A DNA stretch of 41,916 nucleotides from an uncultured Lachnospiraceae bacterium (GTDB taxonomy: Bacteria; Bacillota; Clostridia; Lachnospirales; Lachnospiraceae), in NCBI GenBank assembly GCA_910585005.1, contig CAJUCN010000022.1:1-41916 (forward strand), read 5' to 3'. The position numbers and the translations under genes were made by a program. The notes below the pieces were generated by a model. That model saw nothing but the letters and a program-made list of their open reading frames with translations, was not told the origin of the DNA and ran no database searches. This document shows positions 15,544 to 24,514 of this stretch, piece by piece. How positions within the stretch are numbered: the first letter of the stretch is position 1; each line of letters opens with the position of its first letter.

Positions 15544-15593
15544 TTGACACAAATCCGATTTCGGATTATAATAACAGATATCCGATTTCGGAT
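15544..15593 (+). promoter_or_regulatory. strong promoter with two identical palindromic operators (MarR autoregulation)
   Basis: TTGACA (15544-15549) and TATAAT (15567-15572) have an ideal 17-base spacer. The dyad ATCCGATTTCGGAT lies inside that spacer (15553-15566) and is repeated exactly at 15580-15593, just after the -10, with centres 27 bases apart. A dimeric repressor bound at both would block polymerase completely. The first gene of the transcript encodes a MarR regulator, the expected ligand-responsive repressor. Confidence 0.85.
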
Positions 15594-15677
15594 TCACTGC
15601 AAACACAGCCTTTTCACTATCCGCAAAAACAACTCTTGCATATCTGTGAAAGGCTGTCGTCAAACTAGGAGGAAATA

Positions 15678-16118
15678 ATGAATGATAATGAAACGCCAGA
15701 ATGGAAAGAACTAAACCGGCTGATGAAGGAACTGATGGATTTATACTATGAAATCGCGTTAAAATCCGGGCTTTCCGACAGCGCCTTCGACATTTTGTAT
15801 GCCATGGTTTCCATGGGCAGCGGCTGCCTGCAAAAAGATATTGCAGACTATTACCATATGAGCAGGACTACCGTCAATTCTTCGATCAAGAAACTAGAAG
15901 AGCAGGGATTTATTACTATGCAAAAAGGGCAGGGAAAAAATAAGCATCTTTTTTTAACTGATGCCGGAACGCAATTAGTCGATGACAAGATTATACCAGC
16001 AATGCAAATGGAAGCCGGGATTTTTGCAGAAATGAAACCTGGGGAAGGAAAAGAATTTCTCCGGCTTTTTCAGGAATATATCAAGATTTACAGAGAAAGG
16101 ATTTTCAGCCAAAAATGA
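15678..16118 (+). CDS. MarR family transcriptional regulator
   Basis: 146 residues with a perfect AGGAGG site. The winged helix has QKDIADYYHMSRTTVNSSIKKLEEQGFITMQKGQGKNKHLFLTDAG (~50-96): recognition helix then a basic wing, classic MarR. The flanking helices form the dimer interface. MarR proteins repress efflux genes until a small ligand or oxidant binds. The stop codon overlaps the ATG of a MATE efflux gene (ATGA), so regulator and pump are one operon, and its promoter carries two identical dyads that this protein very likely binds. The inducing compound is unknown. Confidence 0.92.
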   Translation: MNDNETPEWKELNRLMKELMDLYYEIALKSGLSDSAFDILYAMVSMGSGCLQKDIADYYHMSRTTVNSSIKKLEEQGFITMQKGQGKNKHLFLTDAGTQLVDDKIIPAMQMEAGIFAEMKPGEGKEFLRLFQEYIKIYRERIFSQK

Positions 16119-17458
16119 GCTCTTCTACTACGAAAATACAATTGTCAGACCATTTTACCTATCAAAGACTGTTCCGGTTCGTACTGCCCTCCATTTTTAT
16201 GATGCTTTTTACGTCAATCTACGGCGTTGTTGACGGATTTTTTGTCTCCAACTTTGCAGGGAAGACGGCTTTTGCCGCAGTAAACCTGATCATGCCTTTC
16301 CCTATGCTCTTCGGGGCTGTTGGATTTATGTTGGGAACTGGCGGCAGCGCTATCGTTGCCGCCACTCTTGGACAAGGATTTAAAGAAAAAGCAAACCAAT
16401 ATTTTTCCCTGATCGTACTTACCACCATCCTTGCAGGAGTTCTTTTGAGCTTTTTAGGCTTTTTTATGCTGCCCTCTATCGCCCGCTTATTTGGCGCTGA
16501 AGGTGTGATTCTGAACGATTGTATTATGTATGGACGGATCCTCTTTGCATCCCTTACCGCGTTTATGGTGCAAAACCTATTTCAAACCTTTCTTGTGACT
16601 GCTCAAAAACCCATCTTAGGGCTGGCGGTCACCATCGCCGCGGGATTTACCAATATTTTTCTTGACTTTTTGTTTGTAGGCATTTTTCAATGGGGGATTG
16701 CCGGCGCCGGAATTGCCACCGCAGTAAGTCAAATTGTCGGCGGTCTTTTCCCTCTGGCTTATTTTTTCTGCCCCAACACTAGTTTGCTCCGGCTAACAAA
16801 GCCTGCAAGAGATCTTCATCTCCTTATCAAAACCTGTACCAACGGTTCCTCCGAGCTGATGACCAATGTATCCCTTTCTTTGGTCAACATTTTATATAAT
16901 TATCAGCTCATGCGTATTGCCAGTGAAGACGGCATCGCTGCATATGGAGTGATCATGTATGTCAATTTCATTTTTATGGCTGTCTTTTTAGGATATGCGG
17001 TGGGCTGTGCCCCCATTGCCAGCTACCACTATGGCGCCGGAAGCCACCGGGAACTGCAAAATATATTCAAAAAGAGTCTGTTTCTCATGGGCATGAGCGG
17101 TGTTGCCATGACAGCGCTAGCCATCATCCTCTCCGGCCCGCTGGCCAAAATCTTTGTCAGCTACGATTCTGTGCTGATGGAGATGACCAAACACGGATTT
17201 GCCGTCTACAGCATTGCCTTTGTATTTATGGGGTTTAATGTTTTTGCTTCCGCCTTTTTCACGGCCCTTGGCAATGGACTGGTTTCCGCACTGATTTCTT
17301 TTCTGCGGACATTACTGTTCCAGGTCGCCGCCGTTATCATGCTGCCAATCTGGTTTGGCATAGACGGGATCTGGCTGGCAATCACTGCCGCTGAATTATT
17401 GTCACTTTTCGTTTCCTTTTTCTTTTTCCTTAAGGAAAAGAAACGTTACCATTATTGA
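16115..17458 (+). CDS. MATE family multidrug/metabolite efflux transporter
   Basis: 447 residues with about twelve membrane helices arranged as two homologous halves. The N-terminal half has IFMMLFTSIYGVVDGFFVSNFAGKTAFAAVNLIMP and GTGGSAIVAATLGQG, typical of NorM/DinF/MepA-type MATE proteins; the second half has AVGCAPIASYHYGAG. Such pumps export cationic drugs or other organics driven by Na+ or H+ gradients. The gene overlaps the MarR stop by four bases and is evidently controlled by it. Closest in style are the MepA-type pumps paired with MarR repressors in Gram-positives. The substrate cannot be named. Confidence 0.92.
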   Translation: MSSSTTKIQLSDHFTYQRLFRFVLPSIFMMLFTSIYGVVDGFFVSNFAGKTAFAAVNLIMPFPMLFGAVGFMLGTGGSAIVAATLGQGFKEKANQYFSLIVLTTILAGVLLSFLGFFMLPSIARLFGAEGVILNDCIMYGRILFASLTAFMVQNLFQTFLVTAQKPILGLAVTIAAGFTNIFLDFLFVGIFQWGIAGAGIATAVSQIVGGLFPLAYFFCPNTSLLRLTKPARDLHLLIKTCTNGSSELMTNVSLSLVNILYNYQLMRIASEDGIAAYGVIMYVNFIFMAVFLGYAVGCAPIASYHYGAGSHRELQNIFKKSLFLMGMSGVAMTALAIILSGPLAKIFVSYDSVLMEMTKHGFAVYSIAFVFMGFNVFASAFFTALGNGLVSALISFLRTLLFQVAAVIMLPIWFGIDGIWLAITAAELLSLFVSFFFFLKEKKRYHY

Positions 17459-17481
17459 GAACAAGACTACATTTCCCAATA

Positions 17482-18984
17482 TCACCGGGCGGTCACTTGA
17501 TGAGTAATCAGATACCGCCCTCCCTGCAGCTCCTCTGCCGAAAGCCTTATTTCACAGGAGGATGCTCCGATCGCTTCCATCGCTTCCTCCATATAGGCCT
17601 GCTTGTAGCTTTCAGACCGGTAATCCTCATACCACGCCTCCAAAAGCTCCCCGCTTTCTATGACATTATAAAATGTATATCTTCCCGTCCCATTGGCAGT
17701 CACCTGTCCATAACAATCTTCGTGATAAGAAGGCAGATCAAACAATACCTGTTCCTGTGTAAATCCCACCTCTTCAAGGCTTCTCCTTGTATCCTCCGGC
17801 AAAGGTTCCGGCTCTAAGTTACGGAAATCCTGCCCGTTACAGGGTGGCAGATATACGGACAGCTCCTTTCTCACATGGGTTTTTGCATAATCCGCATCCG
17901 ATTTATTAAAATATGCATAGCTTCCTTCCCCTGTATCATCCCATGTAACATCCACGTTATAATACCCGTCTGACAGCTCCACAATATTCCACGCATGGTT
18001 TTCCCCTGCATATCCGGTACAGTAATAGCAGGGAATGCCAAGCTGCTGCAGCAAGTACTGGAAAGCCCTTGCATATCCGGCACACACCGTCCGTCCATTT
18101 ACCATAGCGCTATAGGCGCTCTGGCTCATCTCCGCCTCCAAGTCATAAGCACATTTTTCGATCAATGCATTATGGACTGCTTTTTCCCGTCCGTAATGAT
18201 CCTCCAACCCCTGCGCCTGTGCAAGGATCTGGCCTGCCTGTTCCCCAAAAGCCTGCTTTGCTTTTTCCAAGTCCTGTGCCAAACGGTTAAACTTCAATTC
18301 TATCTCCACACACTGGCCATTCTCCCGGCATTTACAGGCATATGCCGTTTCCAGCCAAAAAAGTTCCGGATGGTCATTATAAACCGCCGCAAACACATTT
18401 CTAAGCTGTTCTGCCGTAACTGTTTCCACTGGAGCAAACGTCTGAAACAGTTGATCCGCATTGGCATAGATCTGACGGTATAAATGACGCCCTTTTGCAT
18501 CCAGCATCGCATAATAAGGGTAAAAACGGGCATCAAAAATAAGTCCGTCACCAGCATTTCCCACACTAAGCTGATTCTGTAGCTGTTCCGCCTCCTCTTC
18601 CTCAACTTGGCAGGTCTCATCCTGTATCTGCTGGTATCCCGTGTGGCCTGCCAGATTTTCCGGCACTGTCACACTCGCTTCATCGGGCGGCGTATACCCG
18701 GAAGTGATTCCCGGCTCTATCCCGTTATCTTCTGAATCTAAAGGATACGATTCTTCAACCGCCGGATCAAAAGAATCCCCCACTTCTTCCACACTGGCAG
18801 GCAACGCAATCCCTTCCGCCATTTGTTCTTGGCCTGCCTTATCTGCTCCAACCCCTTTTTCCGGATATAAGAAGCCTGCAACTCGTTCTGTAAGCTCCGG
18901 GTGAAACGCACAGCCTATAACCAATGCCGTAAGCAATCCAAATAAAATTCCAATAAGCAATAGTAATTTTTTTAAAATTTTCAT
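17482..18984 (-). CDS. membrane-anchored transglutaminase-like domain protein
   Basis: 500 residues. One N-terminal hydrophobic helix (~6-26) anchors or exports the protein. An acidic low-complexity linker follows (~40-135). The transglutaminase-like core has the catalytic triad Cys301 in GRTVCAGYARAFQYLL, His330 in GENHAWNIV and Asp345 in YYNVDVTWDD. A C-terminal region of ~130 residues follows. In bacteria these domains act as extracytoplasmic cysteine peptidases or cross-linkers, and Lachnospiraceae surface proteins carry them often. It is convergent with the MATE gene. The ribosome site is weak. Near its stop codon GGGCGGT (17487-17493) and ACCGCCC (17514-17520) form a dyad. Confidence 0.82.
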   Translation of the reverse strand: MKILKKLLLLIGILFGLLTALVIGCAFHPELTERVAGFLYPEKGVGADKAGQEQMAEGIALPASVEEVGDSFDPAVEESYPLDSEDNGIEPGITSGYTPPDEASVTVPENLAGHTGYQQIQDETCQVEEEEAEQLQNQLSVGNAGDGLIFDARFYPYYAMLDAKGRHLYRQIYANADQLFQTFAPVETVTAEQLRNVFAAVYNDHPELFWLETAYACKCRENGQCVEIELKFNRLAQDLEKAKQAFGEQAGQILAQAQGLEDHYGREKAVHNALIEKCAYDLEAEMSQSAYSAMVNGRTVCAGYARAFQYLLQQLGIPCYYCTGYAGENHAWNIVELSDGYYNVDVTWDDTGEGSYAYFNKSDADYAKTHVRKELSVYLPPCNGQDFRNLEPEPLPEDTRRSLEEVGFTQEQVLFDLPSYHEDCYGQVTANGTGRYTFYNVIESGELLEAWYEDYRSESYKQAYMEEAMEAIGASSCEIRLSAEELQGGRYLITHQVTAR

Positions 18985-19155
18985 ATAATTATTTTCTTAT
19001 AAACACTCCCTATTGTCCACACCTTTTTGAACCGATACGGAAATAATTGAATAGACTACACGTTTTGCCTATGATATAATTGGTACAAACCTCTTGTCTA
19101 CTGGGGTAACATTTTACGATAATACTATCTGCAAAATTATAAACGGAGAATACAT

Positions 19156-20031
19156 ATGGCAAATACCATCAAATGGAACGACCGCTTTAATCTGGGGGTC
19201 GAATCTATCGACAAAGCGCACCAAAAGCTTTTTGCAATCGTACAGAAAATGGTAGACCTCAATGATGATGAGAAAAACCGCAGATGGATTTGTGAAGAAG
19301 GGATCAAATACTTCAAAAACTATGCCCTCAAGCACTTTGCCGACGAAGAAGCCTATATGCAGTCTATCGGATATAGCGGTTATCCCACCCATAAGCATAT
19401 CCATGATAATATGAAAAATAAAACTCTGCCGGCTCTTGAACGGGATATGGCGGAATCCGAATTTTCCTTAGAATCCATCCAACATTTCCTCGGCATCTGC
19501 CTCGGCTGGCTGACCGGCCATATCATGCTGGAAGACCATGCCATTGCCGGAAAAATCAGCAATAAATGGGTACATGAATGGACAGAAGCGGCATCCGTAT
19601 TTGAAGACACCGCTATCCGGGTAATGGATGAACTGTTCGGCCTGAAAACAGAAATTGTCAGTGAACGATATGCCGGAGAAAATTTTGGCAAGAGAACTTG
19701 TTACCGCCTTACCTACATCGACAAGGCCGGAAAACGCACGCAGGTGTTTTTCATCTTTGAAGAAAAGCTGATCTTATACTTTATTAACCGGCTAATCGGC
19801 GTACAGCTCACTAAAATCAATAAAGTAGTGATTGATGCCGTTGCCCAGATCTGCCAGCAATTCATGAAACGTGTTGCCATGTATTATAATGTTTCTGGCA
19901 TGAGCAAGCTGGAAAAAAACAACCTTCTGACCGAAGAACAGTTCACAAACGATTTTAATATTGCCTACCCCAAATACAGTCTTCTTTTCAATACCGGAAA
20001 AGGGTATTTTGCCTTATGTGTCAAAGATTAG
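19156..20031 (+). CDS. bacteriohemerythrin fused to a CheX-like domain
   Basis: 291 residues with a CGGAGA site before the ATG. Residues 1-~140 are a hemerythrin: His22, His60-x-x-x-Glu64, His79-x-x-x-His83 and His122-x-x-x-x-Asp127 make the di-iron, O2-binding set. Residues ~150-291 resemble a CheX-type phosphatase/binding domain (VIDAVAQICQQFMKRVAMYY and the end KYSLLFNTGKGYFALCV). The CheX similarity is by overall pattern, without a confident catalytic motif. The protein could be an oxygen sensor that feeds into a signalling pathway. An extended -10 (TGATATAAT) lies about 70 bases upstream. It is monocistronic, with its own terminator. Confidence 0.78.
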   Translation: MANTIKWNDRFNLGVESIDKAHQKLFAIVQKMVDLNDDEKNRRWICEEGIKYFKNYALKHFADEEAYMQSIGYSGYPTHKHIHDNMKNKTLPALERDMAESEFSLESIQHFLGICLGWLTGHIMLEDHAIAGKISNKWVHEWTEAASVFEDTAIRVMDELFGLKTEIVSERYAGENFGKRTCYRLTYIDKAGKRTQVFFIFEEKLILYFINRLIGVQLTKINKVVIDAVAQICQQFMKRVAMYYNVSGMSKLEKNNLLTEEQFTNDFNIAYPKYSLLFNTGKGYFALCVKD

Positions 20032-20074
20032 TTCCTCCCCTAAGCAGACGGTTTGCCTGCTGGGGGAAATTTTT
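20032..20074 (+). terminator. terminator of the hemerythrin gene
   Basis: TTCC-CCCC-GCAG pairs with CTGC-GGGG-GAA, with small bulges, and a T-run follows (20070-20074). It lies directly after the stop codon and abuts the end of the convergent helicase gene. Confidence 0.75.
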
Positions 20075-23000
20075 ACCTTTTTATCTTGACCAGCCTGTTG
20101 TATTGATTCATCAATTCCTTCCGGTTCTTTCCGGCAAGAAAATAATAATCCATCTGCATCTCATTTTCCCCATAAAGGTAAGTGCCATATGCCGGGATAT
20201 CGCAGCAAATGACGGGGCTTTGCGCTGCAAATACCAGCCCATAATTTTTATCCGAAAATAAGAGCGGAAGTCTTCCGTCCGAAAGATATCTGGCAGTTCC
20301 TCGCAGTTTCAGCATGTTCTGTTCCCCTGTAGGGATATCACCTTCTGCCACAGGATCAATCCCGTACACTGTCTCCCCCTTCGCCCACTCCAGATAAAGC
20401 CAGACTTTCTTTTTTCCCAGGGAATTATCTTCCAGTTGGCGGCTTACAGTGCTTTTTTCCGCCAGAAGCAGTTTCTTATCCCTGGTCATAAAACGGATGG
20501 CTCCACTATTCTTATCTACCAAAAGACAAAGTTCATCCGTCAGTAAGTCCACCGAATTTCCGGAAGATTTGTACATCCACACCGGATTATTTTCCCTCTC
20601 CGCAATTAAGGGATGCTGTCCGTCTTTTATTGCCCCGCCTTTGGCAAAGGTAATCCGGACGACAAAATCCCCTACTGGGCTAAGCCGTAAAACACCATAC
20701 CGGCTCTGTAAATAAAGTCCGTCAGGCCTCTTCTCCGCCCATCGGATAGAAAGGTCTATTTTCCCATGACCTGCCGGGCGAAGCAGTTCCGTTGCCGGCA
20801 TATCACCAAATTTACACGCTCTTCCTGATTCCCTGTTTGTCCGCCCATTTTCCCGTCCAAAGCGCTCCGCCCTCACAGGCGTCTTCATCCTTTCCTCTTT
20901 CATGGATGCGGTTATAATGGGAGAAGAGTTTTCCGGTGAAAACACTTCTTTTTGCCGGATAATAAAAGGCTTTTTATCCTCCGGCGTTGCTATGCTGACA
21001 GATGCCCTTGGCCTGGTGACTGCAACTGGCTTTTTCCTAATTGTGGTTCCCATTGCGGGATAAACCGCTCTCTCCCCCTCTCCTTTCACTGTCCTTTGTT
21101 TTTCCTCTGCCGGCCTATCCCCTTCCTGGCTTTCCCAACACGTTTCTTTTTGATCTTCACGTTTCCGGTTTGCACTTTCCCATCCTGTTCCTTCCTGCAC
21201 CCAATCTTCGATTAAACCGGTAAGATTCCCCCCATGAACCACGCACAATTCATGGAGCGCCCTGGTGGCTGCCACATACAAAAGCTTTGCATGACCATCC
21301 TCCACGGGATAATCTTCCTTTGTAGGGTCAAAAATCAGTACTGCATCAAATTCCAACCCCTTAGTATACTCTACAGGAAGCACCATGATTCCGCTGCCAA
21401 ACACAGCTTTTTCCAGATTACTTTCCATCACCTCTATATGCTTTGACAACTCTTTAAAAACATTGGAAGCGCTTTTCGTTTCCCTGCAGATCACAGCAAT
21501 CGTGTCCAGATTCTTTTGCTGCCATCCTCTTAAGATCCTTACCGTATCCCGGATCATATCACCCTTCCCGCCGCATATGCGAACCTGTACCGGATTTCCG
21601 TGCCTGATAATCGGCTCCACGGGATATATGGAAAATGCCCCATGTTGGAGAATATTTGTAGCAAAATTTGAAATTTCCACTGTATTACGGTAACTTTTCT
21701 TTAAAAGTCCAAAGCTGTCCATCTCATCCGGCAAAAGCAGGTCTTTTAACTCTTCCCAGTCATTTAGCCCATAACCAAAATGAATATTCTGGGACACATC
21801 CCCCATGACCGTATAAGTACATCTGTGAATGCAAAATTTTAAAACATGGTATGCCATCATCCCAAAATCCTGGGCTTCATCAATAACCACATGATGGGCT
21901 TCGCGGATCACTTCCTTTTCCTTGATCCGTTTGTAAAGATAAGCCAGCGCCGCAAGGTCATACACATCAAATTCCCTGTCCGGTATTTCCACTTCGTACC
22001 CTTTCACCGTCTGTTTCATTAGAAAATCCCGGTACATTTCAAAAATGGGTACTTTCCACTCCCTGCCGCCGTACCACCCCCGATATGCTTTTAAAATTGC
22101 CTTTCTCTCCGCTTCCGTATACTTAATGCCTTTTCCGAGAAATTCATCCTTTATTTTGCCAATCAAACGTTGGTTTAACATGTCAATCTTATTTTGCACG
22201 GATATGGAAGGATTCTGACAGACATACTCTTCCACCACCCCACCGTCAACTAAAAGGACAAGGCTCTTAGGATCCGTCTTCTTCCCTGCTGTCTCGTCAA
22301 ACACGCCTGCCTTTCCGTCCCGGAAGCCTTCCACAAACTGCCTGGGATTTAAATAAATGGATTCTGTGGAAATGCTTTCCTGCTCCAGTTTCCTGCAATA
22401 CTCCTCCAAGTCCCGGAACCACTGTGATTTTCCCTTGGTGCTGGAAAGAACACTGCCCTTACCACTATCCATACTTTTGATCCTATATTTTTGTTCATCC
22501 CAATCCTCATACAATAACCGGACAAAAAGCTGCTCCATGGTCATCTGCCGCACACCATGCACATCTAAATCCGGCAGCACCCCGGTGATATAGTCCAACA
22601 AAATCCGGTTACTGCCTACAATATAAAAATCATCTGGCCGGAACCTTTCGGCATAATTATATAAAATATAAGAAATCCTGTGCATAGCCACTGTCGTTTT
22701 ACCAGAACCTGCCACCCCCTGCACAATAATATTATGATACGGGGACTTCCTGATGATCTCATTTTGCTCCTTTTGAATGGTGGCAACAATCTCATTTAGA
22801 ACCGTCTGCTTGTTTTTTGCCAGATATTTGGTTAGCAGCTCATCATTGGCGATCACCTCACTGTCAAAATAGTCCAGAAGCTGCCCATCCTCAATCTCAT
22901 AGGTTCTCTTTAACCTAAGGTCAATCTCAATTTCCGCTTCCCATGGCGCCGCATAACTGCATTTCCCAAGGCCACTCTCATAATAGGCATTTGCTACCGG

Positions 23001-23381
23001 TGCACGCCAGTCCACCACCACCTGATGGGTTGCGTCACTGGCAATACCTCCTTTTCCAATATAGATGGATTCCTCCTTGTCAAGATTCTCGTCCTTAAAA
23101 ATGATTCTGCCAAAATATGGCTTACGGAGCGCCCTTTTATTCCGTTCCAAAGCCCACTTCATATGGTCATGCATGGTCACCGTATTACTCAAAATAGTAT
23201 ACACTTCCGCATCGTTATCATGGTAATGTGCCAGCATTTCATCAATGTCTTCCTGCATACGGCTTACTTCTTTCCCGTAATTTCTCACATTATCCTTCAC
23301 CACGGCAAGGGTCTTTTTCAGATACTCTTCCTCCGCCTGTTTCGACACCGGCCACTTTTCTCTTTCTCCTTCCACCCCCAT
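20073..23381 (-). CDS. HelD-type UvrD-like helicase with C-terminal GH31 N-domain-like extension
   Basis: 1102 residues from the ATG at 23381, with AAAGGAG upstream; a longer TTG form has no site. Residues ~1-760 are a HelD protein: N-terminal coiled coil (EEEYLKKTLAVVKDNVRNY), Walker A GVAGSGKTT (~222-230), VVIDEAQDF (~500), MGDVSQNIHFGY, and LLYVAATRALHEL. HelD clears stalled RNA polymerase. After a basic, Glu-rich linker (~760-857), residues ~858-1102 form a new domain: SVDLLTDELCLLVDKNSGAI, KKLLLAEKS, LPLLFSDKNYGLVF and MDYYFLAGKNRKELMNQY. This is the pattern of the galactose-mutarotase-like N-terminal domain of GH31 glycosidases, stopping where their catalytic barrel would start. Common HelD proteins end near 750-780 residues. 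The frame is open throughout. The role of the extension is unknown. Confidence 0.82.
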   Translation of the reverse strand: MGVEGEREKWPVSKQAEEEYLKKTLAVVKDNVRNYGKEVSRMQEDIDEMLAHYHDNDAEVYTILSNTVTMHDHMKWALERNKRALRKPYFGRIIFKDENLDKEESIYIGKGGIASDATHQVVVDWRAPVANAYYESGLGKCSYAAPWEAEIEIDLRLKRTYEIEDGQLLDYFDSEVIANDELLTKYLAKNKQTVLNEIVATIQKEQNEIIRKSPYHNIIVQGVAGSGKTTVAMHRISYILYNYAERFRPDDFYIVGSNRILLDYITGVLPDLDVHGVRQMTMEQLFVRLLYEDWDEQKYRIKSMDSGKGSVLSSTKGKSQWFRDLEEYCRKLEQESISTESIYLNPRQFVEGFRDGKAGVFDETAGKKTDPKSLVLLVDGGVVEEYVCQNPSISVQNKIDMLNQRLIGKIKDEFLGKGIKYTEAERKAILKAYRGWYGGREWKVPIFEMYRDFLMKQTVKGYEVEIPDREFDVYDLAALAYLYKRIKEKEVIREAHHVVIDEAQDFGMMAYHVLKFCIHRCTYTVMGDVSQNIHFGYGLNDWEELKDLLLPDEMDSFGLLKKSYRNTVEISNFATNILQHGAFSIYPVEPIIRHGNPVQVRICGGKGDMIRDTVRILRGWQQKNLDTIAVICRETKSASNVFKELSKHIEVMESNLEKAVFGSGIMVLPVEYTKGLEFDAVLIFDPTKEDYPVEDGHAKLLYVAATRALHELCVVHGGNLTGLIEDWVQEGTGWESANRKREDQKETCWESQEGDRPAEEKQRTVKGEGERAVYPAMGTTIRKKPVAVTRPRASVSIATPEDKKPFIIRQKEVFSPENSSPIITASMKEERMKTPVRAERFGRENGRTNRESGRACKFGDMPATELLRPAGHGKIDLSIRWAEKRPDGLYLQSRYGVLRLSPVGDFVVRITFAKGGAIKDGQHPLIAERENNPVWMYKSSGNSVDLLTDELCLLVDKNSGAIRFMTRDKKLLLAEKSTVSRQLEDNSLGKKKVWLYLEWAKGETVYGIDPVAEGDIPTGEQNMLKLRGTARYLSDGRLPLLFSDKNYGLVFAAQSPVICCDIPAYGTYLYGENEMQMDYYFLAGKNRKELMNQYNRLVKIKR

Positions 23382-23526
23382 ATGCTTCTCCTTTCCGGGC
23401 AATGCAAGCCCTTCATAGGGCCATCTCTCCGCCTTATTTTCCTTCCATTTTCTTCTATAGAAATAATAGCGGAACAATTAAAAAAATACTAGACTTTATT
23501 TTTATGGTGTGGTAGAATGTATAATG

Positions 23527-23565
23527 AAGTGTGGGTAAGAAATCATATCATTCTTACCCACACTT
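23527..23565. repeat. perfect 15-base inverted repeat
   Basis: AAGTGTGGGTAAGAA (23527-23541) and TTCTTACCCACACTT (23551-23565) with a 9-base loop. It lies between the end of the Rpn remnant and the start region of the helicase. T-rich sequence follows on the plus strand (TTGTTCT). On the minus strand, where the neighbouring genes lie, no T-run follows. It may end transcripts from either side or be a leftover of a mobile element. Confidence 0.7.
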
Positions 23566-23591
23566 TTGTTCTACATATCATTTATCAGTAA

Positions 23592-24201
23592 CTACATCAT
23601 CTGCTCAAACTCTTCCATAGACTTGGCTTTGGCCGCCAATTTATGCCAGCGTCTTAAAATTTCTATGTTCTTCTCACCTACCACCCTTTTCTTTAAATCT
23701 TCTGGAATTTCCCCATAATCTTCAAGTAATTCTAAAATACTTTCCGCTTTTTGCTCTATTTTAATTTCTTCTTTTACTTCTTCTTCTATCTCTTCTCTTA
23801 CTTCTTTCTTCACCTCTTCTCTAACCTCTTCCTTTACCTCAGGCCTAAGTTTCTTCATCAATAAATACTCATACTCTTCCCACAACATATAGCTCTTCCT
23901 CACTTCCGGATGAATTTTCACTTTTTCCGTAAACCGATGGATCTCCTTCGTGGCAGCATCCGTTGCATTTTCTTCACGGCTGTCCCTAAGGTAACAAAGC
24001 ATTGTTTTAATTTCTTCATTTCCACCCTTATTACCCCCTGTATAAAAGTAATAAAAACGGAGTCCATCTTCGTAATCCAGTTCGTCTACTTCCTCGCATT
24101 TGTGCCTGATACTATACATCATATAATCATATCCAAACGGATCCTTGTCTAAAATCATCAATCACATTCAATTCTTTCAGCTTTTTCTTGGTATAAGCCA
24201 T
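23592..24201 (-). pseudogene. remnant of an Rpn / PD-(D/E)XK nuclease family transposase with internal deletion
   Basis: A good start (GAAAGGAG then ATG at 24201) reads MAYTKKKLKELNVIDDF, the usual beginning of this family, but the frame then stops within a few codons. In another frame, from 24161, 189 residues continue with LDKDPFGYDYMMYSIRHKC, the C-terminal third of the family, and a helical Lys/Glu-rich tail (EVKEEVREEVKKEVREE and further repeats). The central catalytic core of roughly 100-150 residues between the two pieces is missing and the frames do not match, so this is most simply a deletion pseudogene. The C-terminal frame could still be translated from ATG at 24161, although it has no clear ribosome site. 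A consensus promoter lies upstream. Confidence 0.7.
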
Positions 24202-24514
24202 TCTTTCTCCTTTCGCAAGCGGACAGGCGAGCTCTGGTTTTTACAAAAGGAGACCATGATCCCATACATATTGTCTCATCTGCTCCCCGCTTTATAAAAT
24301 TATTGTTGATCATAAAGCAAGGATTTCCAAAACAGACATTAACATCCCATAAGGATGCCTATTAGAATATTAGATAATAGAACGAATTTCCGTCAGAACT
24401 TCTATGCTTTGATTTATTGTATCAACAACATATCTGTTCTGTCAATAAATTTTTTATTAAAAAACGATTAAACTAAGTGTTTTTTACTCCTACAGAATAT
24501 CTACGAATACCACT
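24202..24514. other. long leader between the deacetylase gene and the Rpn remnant
   Basis: No gene is seen. On the minus strand a promoter (24416-24445) is followed by a leader of about 200 bases that contains a 7-base stem, GCTTTAT (24289-24295) with ATAAAGC (24312-24318), and other weak hairpins, before the Rpn start. Confidence 0.5.
24416..24445 (-). promoter_or_regulatory. promoter upstream of the Rpn remnant
   Basis: On the minus strand TTGACA (24440-24445) and TACAAT (24416-24421) are 18 bases apart. It implies that the remnant is, or was, transcribed with a long 5' leader. Confidence 0.6.

Noticed and set aside
23749..23860. low-complexity pyrimidine-rich tract
   Set aside because: Explained as codons of the Glu/Lys helical tail of the Rpn remnant; not a separate repeat element.
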